Below the pieces are notes generated by a model, which had not been told where the DNA came from, did no database searches, and worked only from the letters and a program-made list of their open reading frames with translations. This document shows, one piece after another, positions 10,636-22,196 of a DNA stretch of 64,000 bases (the stretch's first letter is position 1; each line of letters begins with the position of its first letter). This stretch comes from Puccinellia tenuiflora (Eukaryota; Streptophyta; Magnoliopsida; Poales; Poaceae). The stretch is from positions 119,958-183,957 of the forward strand of contig QRDG01000133.1 in NCBI GenBank assembly GCA_012064385.1. The letters run 5' to 3'. A program made the translations under genes and the position numbers.

Positions 10636-11404
10636 AAATGGGTTATTTTTATCCTTATCTTTAATAACCAGATATACCTAAAATTGTGGTGAGAGAAATT
10701 ATGCTAAGAGATGATCTCTTAGCTAAGAGAAGACAAACCTCTTTTTTTCGTTTCTCTCTCCTCCAACTCAGTAATCGTCCTACGTGACACTGCGATGATA
10801 AGACCATTGTACGTGCCCTAAACCTAGCCCAAAAATCTGAAACGACCTAGCTAAAAAAACTATCCGAACCAACTATAACTAGGTCGTACGTACTCGCACC
10901 CCATCTCCATCTCCAGTTGTTTCTGATTAATTCGCCAGTCACCGCCGCAATAGGGTTAGGATGATAGTACATATTTTTTACGTTGCCAAAATAGATAACT
11001 TTTTCCCACTATTATAAATCATTATATATATCCTTCTATTTGTTTTTATCTTATATAAAATTGACAAAGTTGTCAATTTGTTTGAGTTTTCTTGCATGAT
11101 TCAGCAAGGGGTCTCTTGGTTCCAGAAAGCATCTGCTTTTAGTTTCGTGTCTGTGTCATACTCAATCTCTATCTGTTTCCCATAATATATGTTTGTGTAT
11201 TTTTATGTTTCTATATTCATTTATGCTTCTGCAAAAATATGGAAATAAACGTGGTACCACTCAATAACTGTCCATATCTGCTTCGTTTTCATCCATTACA
11301 TCCAACCTCGAGATATTTAACCCCCATTTGTCATCACTGATTTAGATGTGCTGATCAACTAGCACATTCTAATTCGAAAGTATAAAAGTGGGGGATGGTG
11401 AACC
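10636..11404. other. Intergenic, AT-rich; possible remnant of a Harbinger-type MITE near 10700
   Basis: GCTAAGAGATGATCTCTTAG around 10705 followed by CTAAGAGAAGAC and CCTACGTGAC resembles common grass MITE ends, but only one end is seen. No coding region supported. Confidence 0.3.
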
Positions 11405-11828
11405 GGTCATGCTAAACCACCAAGAATTGACGGATTGCATCGGCCAACAAAGAAGATCGATATCATATAATCCAAGCCAATCCTTAAGGAGGCTCCAAAG
11501 CCGAACGGTGAAGCAGCAAAGGACAAAGAGATGATCCGTCGTCTCCATAGTCCTCTTGCACGAGGGACAAAGACCACAATTAGGCTGTCACCTCCATCAA
11601 CCTCCTTGCATCTTGGGAGGTATGGAGCGAGAGAAATGCACGATTTTTCCGAAATAAGCACGCACGGCCTACGGTCATCATCGACAAAATCAAGAAGGAG
11701 GCGAGACTTTGGGCAACCACGGGTGCAAAACGTTTGAGCGATTTATTACCGAGAGAGTAGTCCGGTTGTAATATTATTTCTTGTTACCTTATGCCAAATT
11801 CTTTCTTAATTAATAGAATGAGGCAAAT
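11405..11828. mobile_element. L1-type LINE 3' end with inverted 5' part
   Basis: On the plus strand 11584-11760 reads the C-terminal tail of plant L1 ORF2 (ASWEVWSERNARFF, then IKKEARLWATTGAKRL, stop TAG at 11758), followed by a 3' UTR ending in AATAGAATGAGGC. Directly upstream, about 11405-11575, the minus strand reads the zinc-binding RT-associated segment that should precede that tail (CGLCPSCKR, TDHLFVLC, WPMQSVNSWW). The two pieces are thus head to head, as produced when twin priming inverts the 5' part of a LINE during integration. The element is far from full length and non-functional. Confidence 0.75.
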
Positions 11829-11895
11829 ATTTTGCTAGCACGTGTATAGCACTTGTGTCTTGCATGATTGATTGAAGAGTTCGTGGTTTTAGATA

Positions 11896-12085
11896 GAGAG
11901 AAGTCCAATTTACCCCCCTGAATTTATCTAAAAGTTCAGTTTACAACCCTAATTTCTTATTTGGTTCAGTTTTCAACCTTAAATTATGAAAACCGTTTAA
12001 ATTAACCCCTTACACTGTTTGGACTGGTTTTGAGCCGGTTTTTTATCGCCACGTCACTGTTTCGAAATGTCAAATAACTGTACAT
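11896..12085. repeat. Left terminal inverted repeat of the MULE
   Basis: Pairs with 16800-16981 in inverted orientation. Similarity is high across about 180 bp and fades at the ACATACGTAC / ACATGTACAT stretch. Confidence 0.85.
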
Positions 12086-13155
12086 ACGTACAATACATGT
12101 ACTCTGTCCACATCACATGTTTCCCTCATACGCATCCCCTCCTGCTTGTTCTTCGTCAAACAACGGCCATGGAGAAGCGCCTCCGCCGGCCAGCAAGCAC
12201 CTGCTCCGGCGCCCGCCTTCAACTAGCCTCCGCCCTCCACATCCCATGGGTTCCTATCCTGCAGCCAGCACAGAGCAGCGCCACGCAGCATGGAGAGTCG
12301 CGGGGAGGCGGCGAGGCGCTGTTATTCCGGCGTGGGGATGAAACAGCTGGGAGAGGAAGCTCCGGGAAAGAAGAGGGGCTGGATCGCCCCGATCTATTCG
12401 TCTCTCTCGCCGTGGAGGAGCTGGGGCAGTAGTGGTGCGGGGCTGTGTAGGAAGAGGTGGAGGGGAAGAACAAGGTACTGTTTCTGCTGCCACTTGCGTA
12501 CTACTGATGGTGTGAGATAGACTTGCTGCTGCTTTCTAATTTACATAGAAAGTGAGACAAACGTGCTGCTACTTGTCCCTGCTACTTTTCTTAGAGAGAT
12601 TTGGATAGAGACATAGAGTATCTGCTATGCATCAGAGTGAAATGAAACCTGAATGAATGTTCAATTTTTTTTAATCTTTATCACATGCCTCTTCTGCTTG
12701 GCTAGGAACCATCGTGATAACTGAAGAAGAGTTTTCAGTTGTAATACATCAATGGAGGGGTTAAAACAACAATATGTTTGAGGTTTGTGGGCATCGATAG
12801 AACCACATAAGAACTAAATAAAATTGGTCACACATGATTTATACGGTTCACACATGATCTGTAAGGTTAACACATAACATGTAAAATTTGCAACATAGTT
12901 CCACGAGATCTCTAGTTCGACAAACCAACATTTGACATCTGACAACACAAAAGCAACACTAAGTTCGCAAAAGCATAACTATGAATTGAAGATCAAAATA
13001 TAGAGACCGAAATACGAGCCAAGACATCACTAGTGTTGGCTTCCTTTCTTTCTTGAAGCCACAACATTTCCGGATGACACATTCACGGTAATACTTGAAC
13101 TTGCTTGAGATCCTTGCACCAAATCATGAACATTCACTGTATTTCCCGAGGTTTT
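12086..13155. other. MULE interior beyond the transposase 3' end
   Basis: 12169-12432 has an 87-codon plus-strand frame (MEKRLRRPASTCSG) in GC-rich DNA, unrecognised; it could be a captured fragment or chance. The rest, to 13155, is AT-rich with no recognised gene. Confidence 0.35.
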
Positions 13156-15439
13156 TTAATGGCTACTCTTGTTGGATGACCTCTTTGCATTAGATGGACC
13201 CAGTTCTGTATGTTCCTTCCTCTTTGTATTAGTTGTTGTGCTTCGTTGTGAAGGCTATAAACACAAGGTAAAATTGAGATAACAAATCCCACAAAAAAGT
13301 TTAAACAAAATAACGAAGTGTGAAAGATTACCATAGTCGGTAGTGGTTGTGTGGATGGTGTAACCGGTGGTTGCGTAGATGGTGTATGACTTTGCTGTGA
13401 AGACTGCAAGTGGAGATATGTTAACATGAGTAATTCATAGTAAAAGACATTAAATTTAATAGTAAAGAGAGATTACCATTTGATGAGCTGGATCTACACC
13501 TCCATTTCTCCTCTCACAAGAGGTTCTATTATGGCCTTGTTGTTTGCATCTCCCACACCTAATGGTAGTTCCAACTCTGCTAACTCTGCTACTCCCTGGC
13601 TTCTCTTCCGGTTCCCTTGTCCTCGACTTCTTCTTCCTACCTGGCATAGCAATGTGCCCTGGTGCCACAGGCCTAGGCCGATTTGAAATTGGCCATGCAG
13701 GCATGCCCTCCACAGGCTGAAGGCAATGCGCGTAGGTTTTTCTGAACTCGTCGACATAGTAGCACTTGGCAATGTAATTATCAAGAGAGCTTGTATGGAA
13801 ATATATGCAAGCTATAGCATGTGCACAAGGGAGCCCAGAAAGTTGCCAGTACCTGCAGGTACATGTTCTCTCTTCAAGTTTAACAGTAAACATGTGCTCT
13901 ACTCCCCACTCTTTAAGTTTAACTTCATATGAATCCTTGCCACTAAAAATTGTCTCGCAGTATGCTGACTGATTAATGCTCTTCTTCAGTTTCCTTGTTA
14001 TGTTAGGACATATAATGACATTTGGAGACCACTTATCCATCTGAGTTATCATCTCCTGTATCCTAACCATCACCTTGCGTCTAATAGCTTCAAGCATGCT
14101 AATTATGGGTAAATATATAGCTTGAACTATCCACTTATTGAATGACTCACAAATATTGTTGTCTACGGAGTCACAATCAGATCCTAGCTTGAACCATGCT
14201 CTGCTCCAGTGATGAGGATCTTTCTCCATGATTGCCCTTGCTCCATCCGGCGTCGCTTGTGCCAAAGAATCCCTTGCTTTGTTGAACAACATTGCACATG
14301 GGGCTTTTGCACATGCCCAGAAAAGCTTCTGCCAATCCTTATTTCTAAACTTCTTTCTCCAATTGGCATATATGTGCCTTGCACAATTTCGGTGCTCAGC
14401 CCTTGGAATCCAATTTTGCACGGCAGTAAGAATACCCTAAGAAGAAAATTGACGCAAGGGTTAATTAGCACATAAGAAACAGTTACTATTCAAATAAATA
14501 TAATACAAGTATAAAGTACCTTTTGCTGATCAGATATTATTACCCATCCCTCTCCATCTCCTAGTTGAAGTTCAGTGAATTAAGACCATAATTGATTACG
14601 GCTTGCTTGAACTCCTGTTTGCTATTGAATTTCATACCAAGCTGAAAATATGGCACCACGGCCTTTCTATCAAACCTTGCATATGTTGACTCTTTAACAA
14701 CAATCTCACCTTCACTATCTTCATCCAATGAGTCATCATCATCACTAGAGTTACCTTCTATCTTCTCAGGTGCATTGTTGAGGTTCATATCACCATCAAA
14801 CATAGGAGCTTTACCGGCCTTCACCGAAGCCTTGAACTGCATATAGCTCTGATGAATGTTTGATGCCTCATCATCAGAAGCAGAATCATCATCAGGAGCA
14901 TAGTCAGAATCATCATAGGAAAGATCAAAATTATCTTTAATACCACTGTATTCTCCTTTCCTGTGCACTGGCAATTTTTTCCTTACTTCATCATGCATTG
15001 AAGGCATACCAGCACTACCACCAATAACCTGTACCTCATTATCAAAATCTGGTTCAGGAAATGGGATGCCACTTTCTCCACCTTGTATAGCATCATCCAT
15101 CGTATGGTTTGGCTCAGCCCGTTGTTCTCCCGACTCAACATAAATGTTCACAAAAATGTCAATGGGTATATGCTTTAACATTACCATACACGCATCATCA
15201 CTCACAAGACAACCAAGGCCATCAAACAAACATTTCCCAGGCACCAACCAGTGCAACATCTCTCTGTCTAAAATGTTGTGGTGCAGACTCAAATGACGAT
15301 GAATATCTGCAATCCCGCATCTCTCGCGGGGAATCATGGATATTGCATCTTCTCCACCCACATACTCCATTGTTCGCCCGACTTTGACAAATTTTCCATC
15401 GAAGTGGAACCGAACAGACAGATAATCCTTCCGAGACAT
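13156..15439 (-). pseudogene. MURA-like transposase remnant with deleted catalytic core
   Basis: The N-terminal exon from 15439 (MSRKDYLSVRFHFDG) includes an acidic linker (DDSDYAPDDDSASDDEAS) and the start of the MuDR DNA-binding domain (FNSKQEFKQAVINYG), then meets a stop at 14563-14561. Around 14585 the sequence jumps into the late DDE domain (LGDGEGWVIISDQQK). An 83-bp intron (14437-14519) follows, then an exon 14436-13477 (GILTAVQNWIPRAEHRNCA), a SWIM zinc finger (CTCRYWQLSGLPCAHAIAC) and a CCHC knuckle (CGRCKQQGHNRTSC). Two small exons, 13403-13332 and 13254-13156, finish the tail. The rest of the DNA-binding domain and the first part of the DDE catalytic domain are missing, and the junction is out of frame. 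Not a functional transposase. Confidence 0.88.
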
Positions 15440-16343
15440 ACCTATGAAGCATATTGAAACAATAAAAGAGCATTAAAAGATAGCTAGTTGTTGTGTGTAG
15501 AATAAATTTGAAGTGAGTTGAGCAAGTAGAAGTCTTTGCTGTTTTCTGTCACCGAAAGAAATGTCAAACTTAATTTCTGCTTTTACATATCTGAATATTA
15601 ACTTAAATTAACTTCAAGACTAAAGTATTCTGCATGTAAAACTTTGTTTCTAGGTTAAGATACGTCACTTTGTGCTTAGTATTGTATCCCACGAAAGTTG
15701 TATTGGGCATCATGGCTGATTCATGGGTATGATTGTGTGAAACATATGGTGCTACTACCTTATTTATATACTCAACCTTAATTTATTTATGCATTTGTTG
15801 CTATCCATGATGCTAATTCTTCTTTTCTACAGAATAAACTTGAAGTGACTTGAGCTACTACCTTCTCATGTTCCTGTCATGTACGCCAGCACGCACACTG
15901 CTCAGCTCAGCTACTTCGATCCATCCACAAAGAGCCAAGAGCTAGCTAGCTAGTAGCCTAATTCACTAATCAATCTTTGTAACATGGCCGGATCCATAAT
16001 CTACTGATCTAGAATTAAACTAATCCTTCGATACTACTTGGCAATGCTTTCAGTATACAAAGTGCAGAGATACGATCACACGATCCTCCTTTGACAGCAC
16101 ATAATTAACAGCATGAACAAGTTCCTCACCTAACGGAGGAGGCAAAACAGCGGCTCCTCAGCGATTTAACCCCAGGCCTAGCTGCAGCAGCCTGGGCAGG
16201 GGCACGTCAGTGGAGGGCGGCAGCCTTCTCAGGGGCGGCGGCGCCGTGATCTAGCTGTTCGGCGGCGCCGTGATCTGGCCAGGCCAGATCGATACCTGTC
16301 TTTCTTGCGTGAAAAGATGAGAATAAAAAAGAGGCTGATCGGG
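15440..16343. other. MULE 5' part: transposase leader region
   Basis: AT-rich DNA with a GC-rich patch at 16150-16300. In transposase orientation this lies upstream of the coding part and probably holds leader exon(s): a CTTCATAG acceptor-like site directly precedes the ATG at 15439. No other coding sequence recognised. Confidence 0.4.
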
Positions 16344-16739
16344 GAGTGCGGCGTTTTGGAGCCCGGGCTCCATGGAGCCCGGTTTTTGAAACATTCAAAA
16401 TCGCGATTTAAAACTTTCAAAAAAATCTGAATTTTTTTCTAGATGTAGATAATATAGATATCTACCGCTGTGCAAAATATCAGGGGAAAATTTATTATAG
16501 TTTAGCCTGGACAAAAATGACAAATCTCCAAATCTGGATTTGTCCATAGTGTACAGATTCAAAATTTGAATTTTTCTCTGATTTGTTATTTTTGTAGAGC
16601 CTGAAATAATTCGAAGTTTGAATTGAAAATTTGCACACTTGTAGATCTCAGCATTATCTACAGCTATGATTTTTTATAGAATTTTCTGACATTGAAAATC
16701 CCGAGCTACATGGAGCTCGGGTGCCATTGCGACTTTTCG
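16344..16739. mobile_element. Mutator-type MITE nested in the MULE
   Basis: 9-bp TSD CTGATCGGG at 16335-16343 and 16740-16748. Termini are related inverted repeats: left GGAGCCCGGGCTCCATGGAG, right (reverse complement) CACCCGAGCTCCATGTAGCT. About 396 bp, non-coding. Similar ends occur at 27370-27754 and 41722-42146. Confidence 0.78.
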
Positions 16740-17019
16740 CTGATCGGGTCTGTTTTTAGCGATGCATGTACGAGTAAATGTACCCTGTACGCGGTTGTAC
16801 GTAAATACATGTACATGTCTATGAAAAATGCTGACGTGGCGATAAAAACCGGCCCAAAACCAGTCCAAGGGGTTATTTCAAACGGTTTTCATAATTTAAG
16901 GTTGAAGATTGAACCAAGTAAAAGATTAGGGTTGTAAACCGAACTTTTAGATAAATTCAGGGGGTAAATTGGACTTCTCTCTTTTAGATAAATAAAATTG
17001 CACCAATTTTTTTTATAGT

Positions 17020-17120
17020 TTTAGATAAATCCTCCATTTTATAATATAAAACATTTTGGTAAGGTAAACCAGTTCGCTAAAAAGTCTTGTATTATGAGAT
17101 GGGCCGGTGTCTACTGCTAT
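17020..17120. mobile_element. Degenerate Stowaway-like MITE remnant
   Basis: CCATTTTATAATATAAAACA at left and GTCTTGTATTATGAGATGG at right form a weak, short inverted pair. Ends are eroded, so the call is tentative. Confidence 0.35.
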
Positions 17121-17251
17121 GTTCCAGCTCACTATGGCTCTGGATATCATCATACAACTCGACAATGCACACGATTCAACGCAGCTTTCCTAGTCTGAGG
17201 TTGATGTAAGGCCGAGGGATAGTGAATCTAAAAAAAAAGGCCGAGGTATAA

Positions 17252-17725
17252 GAGCAACCCCAGCCGTTGGGCAACCCCAGGGCGATTTGCCGGCGCAAAA
17301 TCGGTCGTCCTGGGGGGCGTCGGCGTATAAAAGAGCCCTGGGGGCAGCCTGTTTTCCAGCCATGTCCCCACCCAAGAAGAGGTGTCAACGATTTTGCATG
17401 CAACCCAGGCGCCGGCGTAGGTGCGGGGTGGTTGGTGGAGGAGGGGAGAGGAGGAGAGAGAGGGTGGGGACATGCAAAAGATTCCCCCGGCGTACCCGGC
17501 AGTTGGACGCGTGGGGAGCTGCGATTGGGCTTTTCATTCGCCGGCGCCCCCAGGGCAAACCCAGCAGGTTGGGTTCGGCGTGGGTTTCCCGGCGTATTTT
17601 TTTGACTAATCCGGCGAAAATTGGGATCGTGGGGGCACGGCTGGGAAGATTTTCGTCCGCCGACGTATAAAAAGTGGTAAAAAGTGCTCCTGTGGGGGCT
17701 CCTAGGGGAACGGCTGGAGTTGCTC
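17252..17725. mobile_element. Tourist/PIF-Harbinger-type MITE
   Basis: 3-bp TSD TAA at 17249-17251 and 17726-17728. Termini GAGCAACCCCAGCCGTTGGG (left) and GAGCAACTCCAGCCGTTCCC (right, reverse complement). 474 bp, GC-rich; open frames inside reflect composition rather than genes. Confidence 0.8.
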
Positions 17726-17744
17726 TAAGCCAAGGTTGGTGGCA

Positions 17745-20330
17745 CATGTTGTTCTTGATGGATCGTGCAAATGACAAGCTTCCAGAATCACAAACCTCCA
17801 ATTTCATTCCGTGGGTGCATCAAGTATCTCTACCTCATAGAAGGGAACAATCATATTCAACAACTTTTCATTCTGCACGGGGTCACCATGACACACTAAA
17901 TCACGAAATCAACCGTTTACATGCATTAATTTCTCCAATTTTATTGGCAAACGGGATCAACTCAACTACAACTGATCAGCTTTTGCACTGTTGCTCGCAT
18001 ATCTTCAACAAGTGGGCACGATCTTTTCAATCTCAAGGAGATCAAATTCCAATAGACAATTCGTGGTGCACGAACGGTTTCATCGGTGCCTTCCTAACTC
18101 ACTGTTAGCATATCATTAGCTCCATATTATGGGTAGGTGGATAATCATTTGCCCATGAGGTGAGAGAGAGAACAGAGACCAGCTCCCGCGACTCTTCCCC
18201 TAGCTAGGGTTCCGGCCGCCGTCGGCGCCGCCGGCCCCCTCCCTCCTCTCTCCCTCTCCCCCTCCCCTCTTCCTCGCACGCGTCCCCCGCCCCCCATGGC
18301 GGCGGCGCGCGCCCCCAGCGCCCTCTCGTCGCGAGCTCCCTCTCCTCCCCTCCTGGTCGCCGCCGTCGGCAGAAGGTGGAGGCGGGGCTCCTCCAGCATG
18401 GCGGCGGTGCGGCTCGGGCGGCGGCGACTCGGCTTCGGCCGAGAGGCAGCATGGCGACGGTGTGCTCGTGGTGCGGCGGTGCGGCGCGGCACAGCAGCAC
18501 GGCGGGCGGAAAAGGGCGGCGGCGGCGCCCCTTGGCCCAGATGTGGGCCCTGCGGGGCCCATCTGGGTTGGGGCGGGCGGCCTGACCCTCCGAGGGGCCC
18601 GATCTGCAGATGGCAGCAGGTTTAGCCTGTGCAGGGTGCAGCGGCGATGGCGGCCGGCCTGTTGCAGCGTGGCGGCGGGCTTTACGGGTCCTTTCCGGGC
18701 CCGGCCGGACCTGATTGGGATTGGTGTGCCCCCGCGGGGGCTTTACAGGCCCGCTGGGCCTGGCCGAACCTAATTGGACTGGTGTGCCCTGCCGCTGCGT
18801 CCGGTCGACTACCGCCTCTGGCGGTGGAGGTTGTTCCCTCCCGCGCGACCGCGGTACTGCTGACCCCGATTCTGGCTACTCCTCGATGTCGTCTTGCAGA
18901 CCTCGTGATGACACCTTCGGTGAGACGACGATGGCGGCTTCGTGACCGTGGTGGCGCATGTTGGTGGGCGGAGAGACTGGGGGCACCGAGGCTTCGTCCT
19001 CATGGGGCTCCTGTGCTACGGATTGTCCGGGGGTTGTGGACCGGTGGAACGGGTTTTTTAGGAGAAATCCTTGTCGGCTCGCCCAACACCGGCGCGGTGC
19101 CGCCTATGGGTGGCATCTCCCCTTCCTGAAGGGCGTCGTGGCTACCCGTCACCTGCTTCCATCCGTGTGCCGGGGGAAACCCTAGGACCTATGGTCCGAG
19201 CAGCAGCACGCGCTATCCTTCTTGAAGGTGTTGCTTGGTACTCGACGGTTCGGTGCTAGGAGCGTGGTGGTACTTCTTCGGAGGGCGCAGCGGTCACGGG
19301 TCACCGTAGTTTAGTCGATCCGGCTACGTCTCCATATTATTTTTTCTTTTCTTTTCTTTGGGTTTGTGTGTGCTGCTGCCCCCAGCTTCTGTGGTGTTGC
19401 GTTTGTATAGCTGGTTGTATGTGGTCGTTTTATTTATAAAGCGGGGCGAAAGCCTGTTTCGAGGAGCTCCATATTATGGTGGTTATCCACGATTTCGTCA
19501 CTATCCGGGTGCACAACTTCCACCTCTACACCCTGGTGATGGTGGCCTTAATATCCAAAAAAGACGATGCTAAGTTGATCAACGACTTTAGACCAATAAG
19601 TCTAATTCATTAAGTTGGCAATATAATTTCCAAACCCGTGGAGCCTTCATCTAATCCAGCAGAATTCACGACAACTTCACGTATATCCGGGGAGCCACGA
19701 GGCATATTCAATGACACAAGTCCCATGATATGCTAGTTAAGTTGGATAATGCTAAACCTTTCGATAGTTAGAAGGAACTATCTTCTAGATCTCTTACGCG
19801 CATTGCATTCCTGACTGGAGGAGATGGGTCGTTAAATTTTACCGTATGTTCCGTCAAACATTCGGCTAAATGACATCCTTGCTCCCTCAATTGCTCTTGG
19901 TAGTAGGGAGCTATGTGAAGGACATTAGCCCCCGATGTTGTTTACCATCGCCTTTCACCCACTCCAGTGTCTTCTTCATCTTGCGAGAGAATCAAATCTT
20001 GAGACCTAGTATTTGCAAGGAAGATTCATGAAGCTCAAGATTTCTATGTATTCATTTGACCTTGTGGTATTTCTTAGACAAGAGAGGGAAGAAGTCGTCC
20101 ACCTTGCCCGCACATTTTACAACTTTGGTCGCCTTACTGGCCTATGCACGCAGGTCACGAAAAGTGCCAATGCTTCTAGCAAATGCAAGCATATGCACTT
20201 TAACCATATCCTCCTCGATTTCAATGCACAATGTATGGTATTCCCGCTCGAATAACTTGGAATTCCACATTTCCTTGTTTGCCTAAATGGAGTGGACTTG
20301 TAACATATCTTGACAAGATTGATGCTAAAT
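17745..20330 (+). pseudogene. Decayed L1-type LINE reverse transcriptase, interrupted by a retroposon
   Basis: Plus-strand relics of plant L1 ORF2 in order: NGFIGAFLTHC (18075-18105; equivalent to the GPDGF.GAFF region), LINDFRPISLIH (about 19575-19610), FDLVVFLRQEREEV (about 20055-20095, where the YADD box would be; it reads YSFD), and FPLE*LGIPHF (about 20240-20275). Many stops and frameshifts. Between the first two motifs sits a 1.33-kb GC-rich retroposon (18133-19464) with its own TSD; removing it brings the two LINE pieces into register. The catalytic Asp-Asp pair is lost. Confidence 0.72.
18133..19464 (+). mobile_element. GC-rich non-autonomous LINE-like retroposon
   Basis: 15-bp perfect TSD AGCTCCATATTATGG at 18118-18132 and 19465-19479, a length typical of target-primed reverse transcription. 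The 5' part is very GC-rich with pyrimidine tracts. The 3' end reads TTATTTATAAAGCGGGGCGA then AAGCCTGTTTC, a tail shared with Triticeae LINE-like elements. No reverse transcriptase inside, so it must be mobilised in trans. Open frames here (for example 18629-19129) are GC-driven and show no known domain. Confidence 0.75.
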
Positions 20331-20417
20331 TTCTATAGTAATAGTCAAACTATCTACGTCCTAAAAAATATAGAATAAAAAAATAAAACCATATCAACGT
20401 TGTTTATATATAAGAAC

Positions 20418-21927
20418 GGAAAATCTAATCATAGGGCGCCCTATGGTTGGCAAATCTTCAGACACAATATGGATCGTAGATAAGCAAATCTATGGTTGAG
20501 ATGCATGGAGACCAATTCAACTCAGCTTGTTCACGTTTAAGTGTTTGGAAAAGTCAAAATTGATGATATCATCCCGTATTAAATGCTAAATTCGAAAATT
20601 CAAAAAGTTTTGTAGCTCAAATCGTTTATCCGATTTATGATCCGTTTTCACCGTTAGACTCCTCGCGTCGAGATCTTCGAAACTAGATCCCATGTCGATA
20701 TGTTTCGACGAAATTTTTTCGGAACCAAAAGTTACCAACCATATAACATGTAAGTTACCAGCCTTTAATACATAAGTTACCAACCCGAAAAAAAGTCTGT
20801 GTGGAGGCTATTTAGCATCCATGCAGAAAAAGACAAAACTGCTGACATCATCTGCATTAATTGTAAAATTCGAAATTTCAAAAACTTTTATACCTCAAAC
20901 CGTTTATCCGATTTACGATCAGTTTTCATCGTTGGGATCATCGCGTCGAGATCTTCGAAACTAGATCCCATATTGCTATGTTTTGATGAATTTTTTTCCG
21001 AACCCAAAAGTTACCAACCCCAGAATAAGTAAGTTACCAACCCCATAACATGTAAGTTACCCACCCTGTAGTTATAGAGTTACCACCCAATACTAAGGAT
21101 GTTACCCATTGTACACTAATGGAGTTACCACCCGGTATTGATGAAGTTATCACTCAGTAATGATGGAGTTATCCACCTAGACTGAAAAAGTTATCTACCA
21201 ATATTAATAGAGTTACCCACCCAGTAGTGATGGAGTTACTCATCGTAAACTGATAGAGTTACCCAACCGATAGTGATGGAGTTACCCACACATTAGTGAT
21301 GGAGTTACCCACTCTAGACTGATTGAGTTACCATCCTATAATGAAGGAGTTACCCAACCTAAACCGATGGAGTTACCCACCTAAACCGATGGAGTTACCC
21401 ACCCTAGACTGATTGAGTTACCATCCTATATTGAAGTAGTTACCCAACCTAAATCGATGGAGTTACCCACCCTAAATTGATAGAGTTACCGCCCAATGGT
21501 GATGGAGTTACCCACCCTAGACCGATAAAGTAACCCTCTCTAGACCGATAAAGTTACCATCCATTGTGTAGTGTACGTTGGTAACTTATGTATTACAGCC
21601 TGGTAACTTATTTGTTAAGTCGTTGGTAACTTTCGGGTAAAAAAAATATCGTCGGAACATATCAACATGGGATCTAGTTTTGAAGATCTCGACGCGACTA
21701 GTGTAACGGTGAAAGCGGATCATAAATCGGATGAACGGTTTGAGCTACAAAACATTTTGAATTCTCGGATTTCGCATTAAATGCGGGATGATGTCATCAA
21801 TTTCGTCATTTAGTGTATACATGCAAACATACGGTAGCATCCGGTGACTTTTGGATGGATTATGATAAAAAAATCTAATGCCCTATACTTATGCCAAATC
21901 TAGGGCGCTCTATATATAGTCGGGTCC
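20418..21927. mobile_element. Long-TIR Mutator-type element with internal minisatellite
   Basis: Ends GGAAAATCTAATCATAGGGC (left) and GGACCCGACTATATATAGAG (right, reverse complement). Inverted arms of about 320 bp share CCGTTTTCACCGTTA, GTCGAGATCTTC and AACTAGATCCCATG. The left arm is repeated once more in direct orientation at about 20800-21020. The centre (about 21035-21590) is a minisatellite. No coding region. The TSD is not clear at these ends. The same core is found in the intron element of copy B. Confidence 0.7.
21035..21590. repeat. Minisatellite of about 30-bp GAGTTACCCACC units
   Basis: Roughly eighteen imperfect units of the form GGAGTTACCCACCCTAGACT + GAT, with TAC/ATC variants, spacing about 25-31 bp. 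It fills the loop of the long-TIR element. Confidence 0.85.
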
Positions 21928-22196
21928 GTTTACAGGGGTAATATGGGCATTTCGTGTCTGTAAAGCTCGGTAGTTACTGTTTTCCCCATAATCTCGTTGT
22001 ATTAAACTGTCCAGACGGCTGCTTTCAAAAAAAAAAAATTGTCCAGCCGATTCCTACGGCGAGTCGTACGTGGCGGCGTTTGCTCTCGATTGCATGCGCA
22101 GGCCAGTCCTCTCCCGACGCACGCAGTATCCATCCATGGCGATGGAGGACGCCCTTCCGTCCCCTCTTGACTGATTCGTTTCTGCTCTTATAATTT

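Larger units (their letters stand above)
11896..16981 (-). mobile_element. MuDR-type Mutator-like element, internally deleted
   Basis: A perfect 9-bp TSD TTTTAGATA lies at 11887-11895 and 16982-16990. Terminal inverted repeats of about 180 bp start GAGAGAAGTCCAATTTACCC on both sides and share AAATTATGAAAACCGTTT and ATCGCCACGTCA. The minus strand encodes a MURA-like transposase lacking its central region (see 13156-15439). A smaller Mutator-type MITE sits inside at 16344-16739. Perfect TSDs and well-matched ends suggest insertion is not very old. It is presumably mobilisable only in trans. Confidence 0.92.

Noticed and set aside
12169..12432. 87-codon frame as a second MULE protein (MURB-like)
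   Set aside because: No likeness to known MULE accessory proteins recalled; GC-rich chance frame or captured fragment is simpler, so it is only noted within the interior.
17674..18108. 144-codon plus-strand frame as a possible host gene
   Set aside because: Its first part is Harbinger-MITE sequence and its end (NGFIGAFLTHC) fits a decayed LINE RT, continued after the retroposon.
18145..19130. Several 100-165-codon frames on both strands at 18145-19130
   Set aside because: Inside the GC-rich retroposon with a 15-bp TSD; no motif, and overlapping frames on both strands reflect base composition.
21035..21590. CRISPR-like reading of the 30-bp GAGTTACCCACC units
   Set aside because: Units are contiguous degenerate tandem repeats without spacers, enclosed by transposon arms.
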